Below are positions 1 through 8,255 of a stretch of 64,000 nt of DNA, piece after piece (position 1 is the stretch's first letter; the number at the start of each line of letters is the position of its first letter). The position numbers and the translations under genes were made by a program. The stretch covers positions 1 to 64,000 of the forward strand of contig NZ_JAEMNU010000083.1 of the NCBI RefSeq assembly GCF_016461825.1, written 5' to 3'. The notes beneath the pieces were generated by a model. That model ran no database searches and was not told where the DNA came from. It saw only the letters and a program-made list of their open reading frames with translations. The DNA is from Rugamonas violacea (GTDB lineage Bacteria; Pseudomonadota; Gammaproteobacteria; Burkholderiales; Burkholderiaceae_D).

Positions 1-1530
1 GGTGGCGCCGGCGCCGACCACGTCGACGTGGTCGACCACCAGGCCGTTGTCGATCAGGTAGTCGCGCACCGCCTGGGCGCGGCGACGCGACAGGTCCAGG
101 TTGTAGGCGTCGCTGCCGATCTGGTCGGTGTAGCCGGTCACCGTCAGCGAATCGTAGTGTTGGCCACGGGCGCTCGCCAGCAGGCTCTTCAGCTGCAGGA
201 TGCCGGAGATCTGCAGGTTGGCCTGGTCGAAGCCGAACAGCGTGTCGGCGCTCAGGTTGGTGACGATGGGCGCCTGGCAGTAGCCGCCGTCGCCGGGCGG
301 CGTCGGCGGCGGGCTCTCGCCGCAACTGCCCTGCGGACAATCCGGCGGCGGCTGCGACGTCACCGGCGGGTCGCCCGGGTCGGTCGGGCTGCCGCCGTTG
401 CCGGCGCCGGGCGAGGAGGTCGGCGTGGCCGGCTCGATGGCGTCGGACTGCATCTGCAGCGTGACGTGGCTGACCACCGGCACCAGGCCCTTGCTGATAA
501 GGTTGGTCATGCGCGGGTCCTCGCCGGTGTCCTGCCACTGCAAGTAGGCCTTGTAGATGCGCCCGACGATGGGCACCGCCGGGCTGATGCCGTGGATGAT
601 GCGCAGCTTGATCAAATTGGCGTCCTGGATGGTCTCGCCCGACGTGGCGCCGACCTGCTGCGACTTGAAGGCCAGGCCACGGTTGGAGATGACGCGCTTG
701 CTGCCGGTCTTCAACGTCGCCTGCAGGGCCGGATCGTTGAAGTCGGCGAAGGCCTCCTTGGTCGGATTGAGCATGTCGACATAGGCGTTTTCGTCCACCG
801 ACTTGCGCGCGTTGGCCAGCGACTCGGCCAGCTCGGCGGCGTTGCTGCCGCCGCCGAACAGCGGCACCAGGCCGGCGGCGTAGGCCTGCTTGATGCTGTC
901 GATGCTGGCGTTGCCGACGCTGCCGGCGCGCGCCGCCAGCATGGTGGCGTGGTTGAGCTGGTTCTTGGCGAAGAACAGCTGGCTGTACTGGGTCACGCCC
1001 AGGCCCATCATGGTGAGCAGCGGGCCGACCACCACCAGCTCGATCAGCGCCGCGCCGCGCTGGCGCCGGCCCGGCTGGCGCGGCGGCGGCGCGGCCGGGG
1101 CGAACCACAGCGGATGGCGCAGCCGGTCGCCCGGCGCCAGCTGCCAGCGGGCGATGCTGCCGGCGGCCAGCTCCAGCGTGTGGGCGGCGCGGCGGTGGCG
1201 CCGGCCGGCGGCGTCGCGGCCGGCGCGGCTGTCGCTGGCGCGCCAGGGCCGCAGATCGGCGACGCACTTGAGCACCACGCCGTGGCGGTCGAGGTACAGC
1301 AGATCGATGGCGCAGCGCATGAAGGCGGTGTGCACGCCGGGGCAGTCGGCCAGCAGCAGGCCGGCGTCGGGCGCCAGCGGCGGGCGCAGCATCAGGCCGC
1401 GCAGGCGCGCGCCGAAGGTGGCGGCGCGGCGCACGTCGAGGTGGTGGACGCCGCTGCGGCTGAGCAGGCTGGCGCCGTCTGGTGTGCGCGGCGGCGCGGC
1501 GGTTGGCTGGAACATGGTGGACTCGGTCAT
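1..1530 (-). CDS. DUF192-TadE-OmpA fusion protein (3' end cut by window edge)
   Basis: One open minus-strand frame runs from an ATG at 1528-1530 to the left edge without a stop, giving at least 510 residues. Residues about 30-130 look like DUF192 (GLMLRPPL, then a MRCAIDLLYLDRHG core). Residues 159-185 are a TadE/prepilin-type segment, G159 followed by AALIEL and a hydrophobic stretch. A Pro/Gly-rich linker (about 365-400) leads to an OmpA-like peptidoglycan-binding domain (LFGFDQANL, VTGYTDQIGSDAYN, LSRRRAQAV). I checked several points along the frame and found all three parts in the same frame. It starts 11 bp after tadC, so it belongs to the pilus operon. Inference: it anchors the Tad machine to the cell wall. 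In the family these parts are normally separate proteins. Confidence 0.8.
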   Translation of the reverse strand, partial: MTESTMFQPTAAPPRTPDGASLLSRSGVHHLDVRRAATFGARLRGLMLRPPLAPDAGLLLADCPGVHTAFMRCAIDLLYLDRHGVVLKCVADLRPWRASDSRAGRDAAGRRHRRAAHTLELAAGSIARWQLAPGDRLRHPLWFAPAAPPPRQPGRRQRGAALIELVVVGPLLTMMGLGVTQYSQLFFAKNQLNHATMLAARAGSVGNASIDSIKQAYAAGLVPLFGGGSNAAELAESLANARKSVDENAYVDMLNPTKEAFADFNDPALQATLKTGSKRVISNRGLAFKSQQVGATSGETIQDANLIKLRIIHGISPAVPIVGRIYKAYLQWQDTGEDPRMTNLISKGLVPVVSHVTLQMQSDAIEPATPTSSPGAGNGGSPTDPGDPPVTSQPPPDCPQGSCGESPPPTPPGDGGYCQAPIVTNLSADTLFGFDQANLQISGILQLKSLLASARGQHYDSLTVTGYTDQIGSDAYNLDLSRRRAQAVRDYLIDNGLVVDHVDVVGAGAT

Positions 1531-1541
1531 GGCGGCGGGGT

Positions 1542-2474
1542 TCAGGTGCCCGGATGTAGGAACTTCATGGCGATCGGGAAGGCCAGCACGATGAAGGTGC
1601 AGGGGAAGATGAAGGCGATCAGCGGGAACAGCATCTTCACCGGCGCCTCCATGGCCAGCTTTTCGGCACGCAGGAAGCGCTCGGCGCGGCGCTGCTCGGC
1701 CTGGGCGCGCAGCACCGGCCCCAGGTTCATGCCCATGCGTTCGGCCTGGATCACGGCGGTGATGAACTGCGTCACGTTGCTCTCGTTGAGGCGCTCGGCC
1801 ATCGCCCGCATCGACTCGGCGCGCGCCTTGCCGGCGCGGATGTCGCGCAGCACGCGCTGGATCTCGGTGCGCAGCACGCCGCGCGGCCCCTTGGCCACCG
1901 CCTGGTGCAGCGCGCCCTGCAGGTTCAGGCCGGCCTCGACGCACAGGGTGATGATGTCGAGGTAGAACGGCAGCGTCTTGAACAACTCGCTGCGGCGTTC
2001 CCGCATCAGGTCGCGCAGCCAAAACGAGGGATAGAAGAAGCCGAGCAGCGCGCCGCCGCCGGCAATCTCCAGGTAGAGCGCCAGCGGCAGGCCGGCCTCG
2101 CCGTCGCGGGCGTGCTCGAAGCTGCCCACGCCCCACCAGCACAACGCCGCCACCAGCGCGGCGCCGACCAGGCGGGCGCCGACCAACTGCGGCGGGGTGA
2201 CCGTGTAGTCCAGCCCGGCCTGGCGCAGGCGCGCCAGTATCCTGGCCTGGTGGTCGGCCGACAGCAGCGGCGCGACGAAGTGGCTGACCCACTGGATCGG
2301 CCACCAGGCCAGGCGGAAGCCCAGCGGCGGCGGGTCCTTGTAGGCGCGGTCCTCGCGCGGCACGCCGGCCAGCGCGGCGCTGAGCAGCCAGACGCACAGC
2401 GCGACCGACAGGCCGCAGGCCAGCGCCAGCAGCGCGATGACGCCGTTGCCGTGTTCGATTAACAGTTCTTGCAT
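1542..2474 (-). CDS. tadC: TadC, Tad pilus inner-membrane platform protein
   Basis: A 310-residue protein of the type II secretion F (GspF) superfamily. It forms the inner-membrane platform with TadB that couples the TadA ATPase to Flp pilin assembly. Visible features are an N-terminal membrane helix (residues about 12-35), a central pair of hydrophobic segments near 115-150, a cytoplasmic T2SSF block (DIITLCVEAGLNLQGAL, then RMGMNLGPVLRAQAE), and a C-terminal helix rich in Phe/Ile. Length fits the family. It lies 48 bp downstream of tadB and 11 bp upstream of the OmpA fusion gene, in one operon. TadB and TadC are told apart here by operon order and by the longer N-terminal half. Confidence 0.88.
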   Translation of the reverse strand: MQELLIEHGNGVIALLALACGLSVALCVWLLSAALAGVPREDRAYKDPPPLGFRLAWWPIQWVSHFVAPLLSADHQARILARLRQAGLDYTVTPPQLVGARLVGAALVAALCWWGVGSFEHARDGEAGLPLALYLEIAGGGALLGFFYPSFWLRDLMRERRSELFKTLPFYLDIITLCVEAGLNLQGALHQAVAKGPRGVLRTEIQRVLRDIRAGKARAESMRAMAERLNESNVTQFITAVIQAERMGMNLGPVLRAQAEQRRAERFLRAEKLAMEAPVKMLFPLIAFIFPCTFIVLAFPIAMKFLHPGT

Positions 2475-2522
2475 GGGTTTCTCCTCGGGTGTTGGCTCGG
2501 TGTGGGATGGCGGCGCGGCGGT

Positions 2523-3383
2523 TCAGACATCGATGGCGATGATCTTGCGGATCACGTAGACGCCCATCGCCTCAAGCACCACCAGCACGGCCAGCGTGGC
2601 CCAGCCGGTGCGGCTGTGCCACAGCAGATCCATCGCGGCCGGCTCCATCTTGCCCAGCACCAGCGCCAGCGCCACCGGTAGCAGGCCGACCACCCAGGCT
2701 TGCAGCTTGCCCTGCGCGGTCAGCGCGCGGATCTTGCCCTCCATCTGCAAGCGGCTGCGGATGGTGCCGGCGGTGCGTTCGAGCGTCTCGGCCAGGCCGC
2801 CGCCGGTTTCGGCGGCGATGCGCATGGCCGACACCACCAGCACCGTGGTCTGGGTCGGCACCCGGTGCGCCAGGTTGTTCAGGCTCTGTTCGAGGGTGAC
2901 GCCGATGCGCTGTTCGCGCAGCATCAGCGAAAACTCCTGGCCCAGCGGCGCCGGCGCCTCGACCAGCAACTGGGCCAGCGCCGTGCCGAAGCCGGCGCCG
3001 GCGCGCATGGCGCCGGCCAGCATCATCAGCGCGTCGGGCAGTTGGTGCTCGAACTGGCGCATGCGCCGGCGCCGCATGGCGCCGTACAACAGGCGCGGCG
3101 CGCTGGCCAGCGTGACGAAGCCGGCCAGCGCCAGCAGCAGGCTGCCGCTGGCCAGCCAGGCCAGCACGGCGCCCAGCGCCATCGCCGCCAGGTTCAGCAC
3201 GAACAGCTGGCGCGGGTCGATGAACAGGAAGAACTCGCGCACCTGGAACTGGGCCCGCTCGGTGAAGTTGGCGCGGTAACGCCGCAGCGTGGCGCCGCCC
3301 ACCTCGATGAGGAACCAGGCCAGCAGCGCGGCCGCCAGCGCGATCACCACGCTGATCAACAGCACCGTCGCGTTGCCGCTCAC
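2523..3383 (-). CDS. tadB: TadB, Tad pilus inner-membrane platform protein
   Basis: A 286-residue T2SSF-domain membrane protein, partner of TadC. I chose the GTG at 3381-3383 because it overlaps the tadA stop codon as GTGA, the typical coupled arrangement; no nearer ATG lies upstream of the first helix. A first helix follows (LLISVVIALAAALLAWFL), then a cytoplasmic region, a double helix near residues 60-95, the T2SSF block (MLAGAMRAGAGFGTAL, SAMRIAAETGGGLAETLE) and a C-terminal helix. This is the normal layout for TadB. Translational coupling to tadA suggests matched amounts of ATPase and platform. Confidence 0.87.
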   Translation of the reverse strand: MSGNATVLLISVVIALAAALLAWFLIEVGGATLRRYRANFTERAQFQVREFFLFIDPRQLFVLNLAAMALGAVLAWLASGSLLLALAGFVTLASAPRLLYGAMRRRRMRQFEHQLPDALMMLAGAMRAGAGFGTALAQLLVEAPAPLGQEFSLMLREQRIGVTLEQSLNNLAHRVPTQTTVLVVSAMRIAAETGGGLAETLERTAGTIRSRLQMEGKIRALTAQGKLQAWVVGLLPVALALVLGKMEPAAMDLLWHSRTGWATLAVLVVLEAMGVYVIRKIIAIDV

Positions 3384-5239
3384 AGGGCCCGCCTGTCCGC
3401 GCCGCGGGTGCGCCAGTCGCGCCGTTCGAGCGTCTCGCCGGGCGTCGGCGCCGGCTTGAAGATGTCCATGTCGAGCCGGCCGCCGACGGCGCGCAGCTCC
3501 TCGTAGAAGGCCGGCACCATGTCGCAGCCGCTGAAGTAACCCTGCACGCGGCGCAAGCCGTTCTGGTCGGCCGGGCCGTAGCCCTGGCTGACGAAGCGGA
3601 AGATCTCCTGGATCTGGATCTTGCCGCTCTCCATGCCGGTCAGCTCGGTGATGCTGGTCACCTTGCGCGAGCCGCAGGCAAAACGGCTCTGCTGCACCAC
3701 CAGGTCGACCGCCGAGGCGATCTGCTCGCGGATCGCCGTCAGCGGCAGGTCCATGCCGGCCATCAGCACCATCGTCTCCAGCCGCGCCAGGCCGTCGCGC
3801 GGCGTGTTGGCGTGCAGCGTGGTCAGCGAGCCCTCGTGGCCGGTGTTCATCGCCTGCAGCATGTCGAGCGCCTCGGCGCCACGGCACTCGCCGACGACGA
3901 TGCGGTCGGGCCGCATGCGCAGCGTGTTCTTGACCAGGTCGCGGATTTGCACGCCGCCCTTGCCCTCGACGTTGGGCGGGCGCGACTCCAGGCTGATCAG
4001 GTGCTCGTGGTGCAGCTTGAGTTCGGCCGCGTCCTCCACCGTGATGATGCGTTCGCTGTCGGGGATGAAGTTCGACAGGATGTTGAGCAGCGTCGTCTTG
4101 CCCGAGCCGGTGCCGCCGGAGACGATGATGTTCTTGCGCGCCTCGACGCAGATCTGCAGGAAGGCCGCCATGTCCGGGCTGAGCGCGCCGAAGTCGACCA
4201 GGTCGGCGGCGCTCAGCCGGCGGCTGGCGAACTTGCGGATGGTCAGCGCCGGCCCTTTCAGCGCCAGCGGCGCGATGATGGCGTTGACGCGCGAGCCGTC
4301 CTTGAGCCGCGCGTCGACCATCGGCGAGGACTCGTCGATGCGCCGGCCCAGCGGCGCGACGATGCGCTCGATCACGCCGAGCACGGCGCGGTCGCCGGTG
4401 AAGGTCATGGCGTGGCGCTCCAGGCGGCCGTCGCGCTCGACGTAGATCTCGTCGTAGCGGTTGACCATGATCTCGCTGACGCTGTCGTCGGCCAGCAGCT
4501 CCTCCAGCGGCCCCAGGCCGACCGCCTCGTCGAGCACCTGGCGGCACAGCACCTCGCGGTCCAACTCGCGCGGCAGGTCGGCCTCCATCTCCAGCAGGAT
4601 CTCGCGGATCACCCGGCTGGTCTCGCCGCGCAACTGGGCGTCGCTCATGCTGGAGACGTCGTGGCGGCGCAGGTCCATGGTGTCGAGCAGCTTGGCGTGC
4701 ACCCGCTTGCGCCATTCGAACTCCAGCTCCTTGCGCCGCGGGTCGACGCTGAGCACGACGGCGAAGCCCGGCGCCGGCGCCGCCTCGGCGCCCGCCGGCG
4801 CGCTCCGGCGCGCCTGCTGCGCCGTTTGGCGGGCCTGTTCGGCCAGCACCCGCGAGGCCTGGATCTGCTCGGTGGCCATGCGGTTGCGCTGCGGCGCCGA
4901 GGCCGAGCGCGACTGCGGCGCCGCCGCCTGCACCAGCTCCGGCTCGGGGAAGCTGTTGAGCACGCGCAGCTTGAACGGGCCGATGCTCACCACGTCGCTG
5001 GCCGCCAGCGGCCCCTGCTGCGATTCGACCCGGGCGCCGTTGACGAACAGGCCGCCGTAGGAACCCATGTCCTGCACCAGCACGCCGCCCGGCGTGCGGT
5101 ACAGGCGGGCGTGCTCCTTGCTCACGCGCCAGCTGTCGAGCCTGACCTCGTTCTGCGCGCCCTTGCCCAACATGGACTCGTCGGGCGCCTCGACGATGCG
5201 GGTGGCGCCGTCGGCGGCGATGATTTCGATTTCCAGCAT
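3380..5239 (-). CDS. tadA: TadA/CpaF secretion ATPase with N-terminal FHA domain
   Basis: A 619-residue hexameric ATPase that powers Flp pilus assembly. The C-terminal part is a full TadA/CpaF: Walker A GGTGSGKT (375-382), Walker B RIVVGECRG (446-453) and a His box TTLHANT (473-479). Residues 1-100 form an FHA (phosphothreonine-binding) domain with SKEHARL at 40-46 and VNG at 66-68, joined by an Ala/Gln-rich linker (about 105-160). Plain TadA proteins lack this FHA part. The start at 5237-5239 gives a complete FHA fold and sits 8 bp after cpaC. Inference: the FHA domain recruits a phosphorylated partner or a positioning factor, possibly replacing TadZ, which is not seen in this window. Confidence 0.92.
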   Translation of the reverse strand: MLEIEIIAADGATRIVEAPDESMLGKGAQNEVRLDSWRVSKEHARLYRTPGGVLVQDMGSYGGLFVNGARVESQQGPLAASDVVSIGPFKLRVLNSFPEPELVQAAAPQSRSASAPQRNRMATEQIQASRVLAEQARQTAQQARRSAPAGAEAAPAPGFAVVLSVDPRRKELEFEWRKRVHAKLLDTMDLRRHDVSSMSDAQLRGETSRVIREILLEMEADLPRELDREVLCRQVLDEAVGLGPLEELLADDSVSEIMVNRYDEIYVERDGRLERHAMTFTGDRAVLGVIERIVAPLGRRIDESSPMVDARLKDGSRVNAIIAPLALKGPALTIRKFASRRLSAADLVDFGALSPDMAAFLQICVEARKNIIVSGGTGSGKTTLLNILSNFIPDSERIITVEDAAELKLHHEHLISLESRPPNVEGKGGVQIRDLVKNTLRMRPDRIVVGECRGAEALDMLQAMNTGHEGSLTTLHANTPRDGLARLETMVLMAGMDLPLTAIREQIASAVDLVVQQSRFACGSRKVTSITELTGMESGKIQIQEIFRFVSQGYGPADQNGLRRVQGYFSGCDMVPAFYEELRAVGGRLDMDIFKPAPTPGETLERRDWRTRGADRRAL

Positions 5240-5247
5240 GGCGACTC

Positions 5248-7035
5248 CTATTGACGGTCCGGCGCGGCCGGCGTGGTGGCGGTGGCGGCGGCGGGCGCGC
5301 TCGGCGCGAACACCTTGCCGGCGTCGCTGCCGGGCTGCAGCGGCTCGCTCAGGTAGGGCGAGCGGCCCATCTTCTCGCCCAGCCGCTGGCCGGCGCGCTC
5401 GACGCGCTCGACCAGCCCGGGCGAGCGCGGATCGACCACGGTCGGCGTGACGAAGACCACCAACTCGGTCTCCTTGTTCTGGAAACGCTTGGAGCGGAAC
5501 AGTGCGCCCAGCACCGGCAGGTCGCCCAGCAGCGGCACCTTGTCGATGTCGTTGCTGCTGCTGCGCTGGAGCAGGCCGGACAACACGATGGTCTCGCCCG
5601 TGCGCACGTTGAACTCGGTCTTGGTGCGCCGCGTCAGCAGCGCCGGCCCGGCCACCGAAGGCACCGAGGTGTCCAAGGAGCTGACCTCGGAGTCGATCTC
5701 GGCGCGGATCACGCCGTTGCGCCCGACCCTGGGCTCGATCTCCAGCTTGATGCCGTAAGACTTGAAGACGATGGTCACGCCATTCAGGTTGGTCACCGAA
5801 TAGGGGAACTCGCCGCCGGCCAGGAAGCTGGCCTTGTAGCCGCTGCGGGTCGACAACTGCGGCTCGGCCAGGATGCTGGCGCTGCCGTTCTGTTCGAGCG
5901 CGTTGAGCTGGGCGTTCAGGCCCATGTTGACGGCGCTGAGAATGGTCAGGTTGCTCGGCAGCCCGACGCCATTGCCCTTGGTGGTGTCGATCGGCCCGAT
6001 CGGCGGCAAGCGGCCGGCCGGCGCGGTGATGGCGATCTGCCGCCCGCCCATGTCGACGCCGTTGACGTCGCCGCGCCCGCCCGGCATCCAGATCGCGCCG
6101 ATGGCGCCGCCGCCGGTCGGGTTCCATTTCAGGCCCAGCTCGCGCAGCTCGTTCTTGGGGAACTCGACCACCTTGACGTCCATCAGCACCGTCTGCTCCC
6201 AGCCGATCGGGCTGGTGAAGTTGACGATCTGCGGATAGCGCTTGGCCAGCTCGGCGATTTTTTCGCGGTCGCCGTCGGACAACTCGTCGCCCTCGACGAT
6301 CACCTTGTCGCCGACCACCGTGGCGGTGGTCTTGGGGATGTGCTGCAAAAAGCTGGCCACCTCGCGCGTGATGCGGCTGCGTTCGCCGGGCACGATGTTG
6401 ACCTTGATGCGCTGGTAGCGGCCGTCCTCGTGCCAGACGAACAGCGAGGACACGCCGATGCCGTTGGCGAAGACGATCACCTCCTTGTCGTCGAGCGCGC
6501 TGGCGTTCAGGATCTGGCCGTTGCCGACGGCGATGCGGGCCACGCCCGGCGTGGGGAAGACGCGCGACTCGCCGACATACATCTCGATCTCCGGCACCGG
6601 CGTCAGGTCGCCCTGCTCGCCGATCGGCGTGTAGGGTTCGACCGTCTTGAGCGCGGCGCGCTTGGACTTGCCCTTCGCCGACTCGGTGATCGGGTTGCGC
6701 AATTCGAGCGCCGGCGTGCCGGCGCCCTTGCCGGCCGCCCCGGCCGCCGCCGGCGCGGCCGGGTTGCCGACGCCGCCTGGGACGGCGCCGGCGTTGAAGC
6801 TGGCGATGCTGTTGACGCCGGCGTTGGCGGCCGGCGCGGCGCTGCCCGGCGCGCGTGCCGGCGCCACTGCGGCGGCGGGCGTCACGGCGCCCGCCGTCGG
6901 CGCGGCGGCGGTGGCGGCGCTGGCGCTGGTGGCGGCGCTGGCGAACGGCGCGCCGGCCAGCAGCAGGCACCAGGCGAGCGGCAAAGCGGCGCCGTTGCCG
7001 CCACAAGGGCGGCTGGTTTTCGTGGTTTGATTCAT
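5248..7035 (-). CDS. cpaC: CpaC/RcpA outer-membrane secretin of the Tad pilus
   Basis: A 595-residue secretin that forms the outer-membrane pore for the Flp pilus. A signal peptide is visible (LPLAWCLLLAGAPFASA), followed by a low-complexity Ala/Gly/Pro stretch to about residue 110, the pilus-secretin N-domain (EIEMYVGESRVFPTPG), a BON-like segment (VVGDKVIVEGDELSDGD), and the secretin core ending with the family signature VPLLGDLPVLGALFRS and ELVVFVTPTVV. The C-terminal tail is Pro/Ala-rich. It lies 39 bp downstream of cpaB and 8 bp upstream of tadA. The Ala-rich N-terminal insertion is long for the family and may be variable. Confidence 0.92.
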   Translation of the reverse strand: MNQTTKTSRPCGGNGAALPLAWCLLLAGAPFASAATSASAATAAAPTAGAVTPAAAVAPARAPGSAAPAANAGVNSIASFNAGAVPGGVGNPAAPAAAGAAGKGAGTPALELRNPITESAKGKSKRAALKTVEPYTPIGEQGDLTPVPEIEMYVGESRVFPTPGVARIAVGNGQILNASALDDKEVIVFANGIGVSSLFVWHEDGRYQRIKVNIVPGERSRITREVASFLQHIPKTTATVVGDKVIVEGDELSDGDREKIAELAKRYPQIVNFTSPIGWEQTVLMDVKVVEFPKNELRELGLKWNPTGGGAIGAIWMPGGRGDVNGVDMGGRQIAITAPAGRLPPIGPIDTTKGNGVGLPSNLTILSAVNMGLNAQLNALEQNGSASILAEPQLSTRSGYKASFLAGGEFPYSVTNLNGVTIVFKSYGIKLEIEPRVGRNGVIRAEIDSEVSSLDTSVPSVAGPALLTRRTKTEFNVRTGETIVLSGLLQRSSSNDIDKVPLLGDLPVLGALFRSKRFQNKETELVVFVTPTVVDPRSPGLVERVERAGQRLGEKMGRSPYLSEPLQPGSDAGKVFAPSAPAAATATTPAAPDRQ

Positions 7036-7074
7036 GATGGTGAGGATTCTTTTCCGCTGCTGCTCGGCGCGCGC

Positions 7075-8058
7075 TTAGCGCATGCCGATGGTTGGGATGG
7101 CGGCGCGCGGCGCCGCTTCTTCTGCTTCGTCGGCCGGCGCCGGGGCGGCCGGCGCGGCGCCCTTGGCGCGGCTGGCGGCGCGCCGCAGGTAGACCGCCTC
7201 GGGCGGCATCTTGCCGTTGCCGTAGATGACAGGCACCATCGACGGCCCCGCCGCCACGGCGTCGCCGCGGCCGCCGCGGCCGCCGCCCGGGCCGGCCTTC
7301 AGGCTGCCCTTCATGCCGAGCAGCGCGGCCAGGTCGACGGTCTCGTTGCCGATCGGCTGGTCGTCCTGCGGATTGCGCAGCAGCGCCGTCAGCTTGCCCA
7401 CCTCGCGCCCCATGATCAGGCTCTGCGCCTGCGCCGGCGTGGTGTCGACGGTGACGGTGGAGTACTGGCGGCGGTCGCCCGACTGGGCGTCGTCGGCGGC
7501 GCGCTGGCCGGTGGCCATCACCGGCACCCGCTGCAGCAGCGGGAAGGTGAGCTTCTTGCCGGCCTGCTCGACGGTGACGATCAGGTCGATCAAATCGCCC
7601 GGTTCGAGCATGCCGGAGATCGAGTTGATCTCGTCGACCGGCACCGTCATGGCGCGGCGCCCGCTCTCCACCCGCGACGAGAACGCCGGCGCCTTCGGAC
7701 TCTCCACCAGGCCCCACAGGATCATCTCGCCGGCCTTGACCGGGAAGGCCAGCGCCTGGCCGTCGATGCGCGGAAAGTCGTCCGGCAGCACGGCCACCGA
7801 GTGCGCGAACTCGGCCGGCACGTTGCGCACCGCGACGTTGTGGTTGTCCAGCTTGACGCCGCGCGCGATGTCGACCTTGGCCACCACCACCTGCACGCTC
7901 TTGCCCTTGCCGCGCGCCTCGATCACCGCCACCTGGTTGCTCAGGTAGCTGCGCGCGGCGAAGGCGGCCAAGCCGCCGATGGCCAGCGCGATGCCGAGCA
8001 CGAGCCAGGTTTTACCGGGACGGAAATGGCGCAGTCGTTTGATACGGTCTAGGTTCAT
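7075..8058 (-). CDS. cpaB: CpaB/RcpC, Tad pilus periplasmic assembly protein with SAF domain
   Basis: A 327-residue protein with one N-terminal membrane helix (WLVLGIALAIGGLAAFAA) and a periplasmic SAF domain (VVVAKVDIARGVKLD, NVPAEFA, VKAGEMILW), followed by the RcpC domain (ISGMLEPGDLIDLIV). CpaB works with the secretin CpaC. The start at 8056-8058 gives the normal short cytoplasmic N-terminus (MNLDRIKRLRHF). The C-terminal third has a Gly/Arg-rich patch (GGGRGGRGD) and an Ala/Pro-rich tail, beyond the standard fold. It follows the small prepilin gene by 2 bp. Confidence 0.9.
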   Translation of the reverse strand: MNLDRIKRLRHFRPGKTWLVLGIALAIGGLAAFAARSYLSNQVAVIEARGKGKSVQVVVAKVDIARGVKLDNHNVAVRNVPAEFAHSVAVLPDDFPRIDGQALAFPVKAGEMILWGLVESPKAPAFSSRVESGRRAMTVPVDEINSISGMLEPGDLIDLIVTVEQAGKKLTFPLLQRVPVMATGQRAADDAQSGDRRQYSTVTVDTTPAQAQSLIMGREVGKLTALLRNPQDDQPIGNETVDLAALLGMKGSLKAGPGGGRGGRGDAVAAGPSMVPVIYGNGKMPPEAVYLRRAASRAKGAAPAAPAPADEAEEAAPRAAIPTIGMR

Positions 8059-8060
8059 GA

Positions 8061-8255
8061 TTAGCTCGGCAGTGAAAGGGCGTAACTGATGTTCTGATAG
8101 GCGCGGTGGAAGCACTCCAGCACGATTTGCACGGTGCTGCGGGCGCTGTCGGGACTGGCGGCGTCGCCGCCGATCGGCACGAACAGGGCGAAGGCCAGCA
8201 TGGCGCCGACCACGATGTACTCCAGGGTGGCGTGGCCGGATTGGCGGCGGGTCAT
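8061..8255 (-). CDS. Small Flp/TadE-type prepilin-like protein
   Basis: A 64-residue protein with the class IVb prepilin signature: basic leader MTRRQSG, predicted cleavage after G7, then HATLEYIVV with Glu at +5 and Tyr at +6 (G/XXXXEY), and a hydrophobic helix. The rest (about 35 residues) has one Cys. Its size and motif fit a second Flp pilin or a minor pseudopilin rather than TadE, which is longer. The ATG overlaps the stop of the upstream gene as ATGA. It would need the prepilin peptidase TadV/CpaA, which is not in the window. Function beyond pilin-like is inference. Confidence 0.75.
   Translation of the reverse strand: MTRRQSGHATLEYIVVGAMLAFALFVPIGGDAASPDSARSTVQIVLECFHRAYQNISYALSLPS

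Noticed and set aside
28..1965. Long plus-strand open frame opposite the OmpA fusion and tadC
   Set aside because: It is a Gly/Ala/Val/Arg-rich antisense frame caused by high GC at codon third positions; the minus strand carries recognisable domains.
2523..4715. Very long minus-strand frame extending tadB upstream into tadA
   Set aside because: The upstream part is Arg/Gly/His-rich and only shadows tadA; the coupled GTG at 3381-3383 is the real start.
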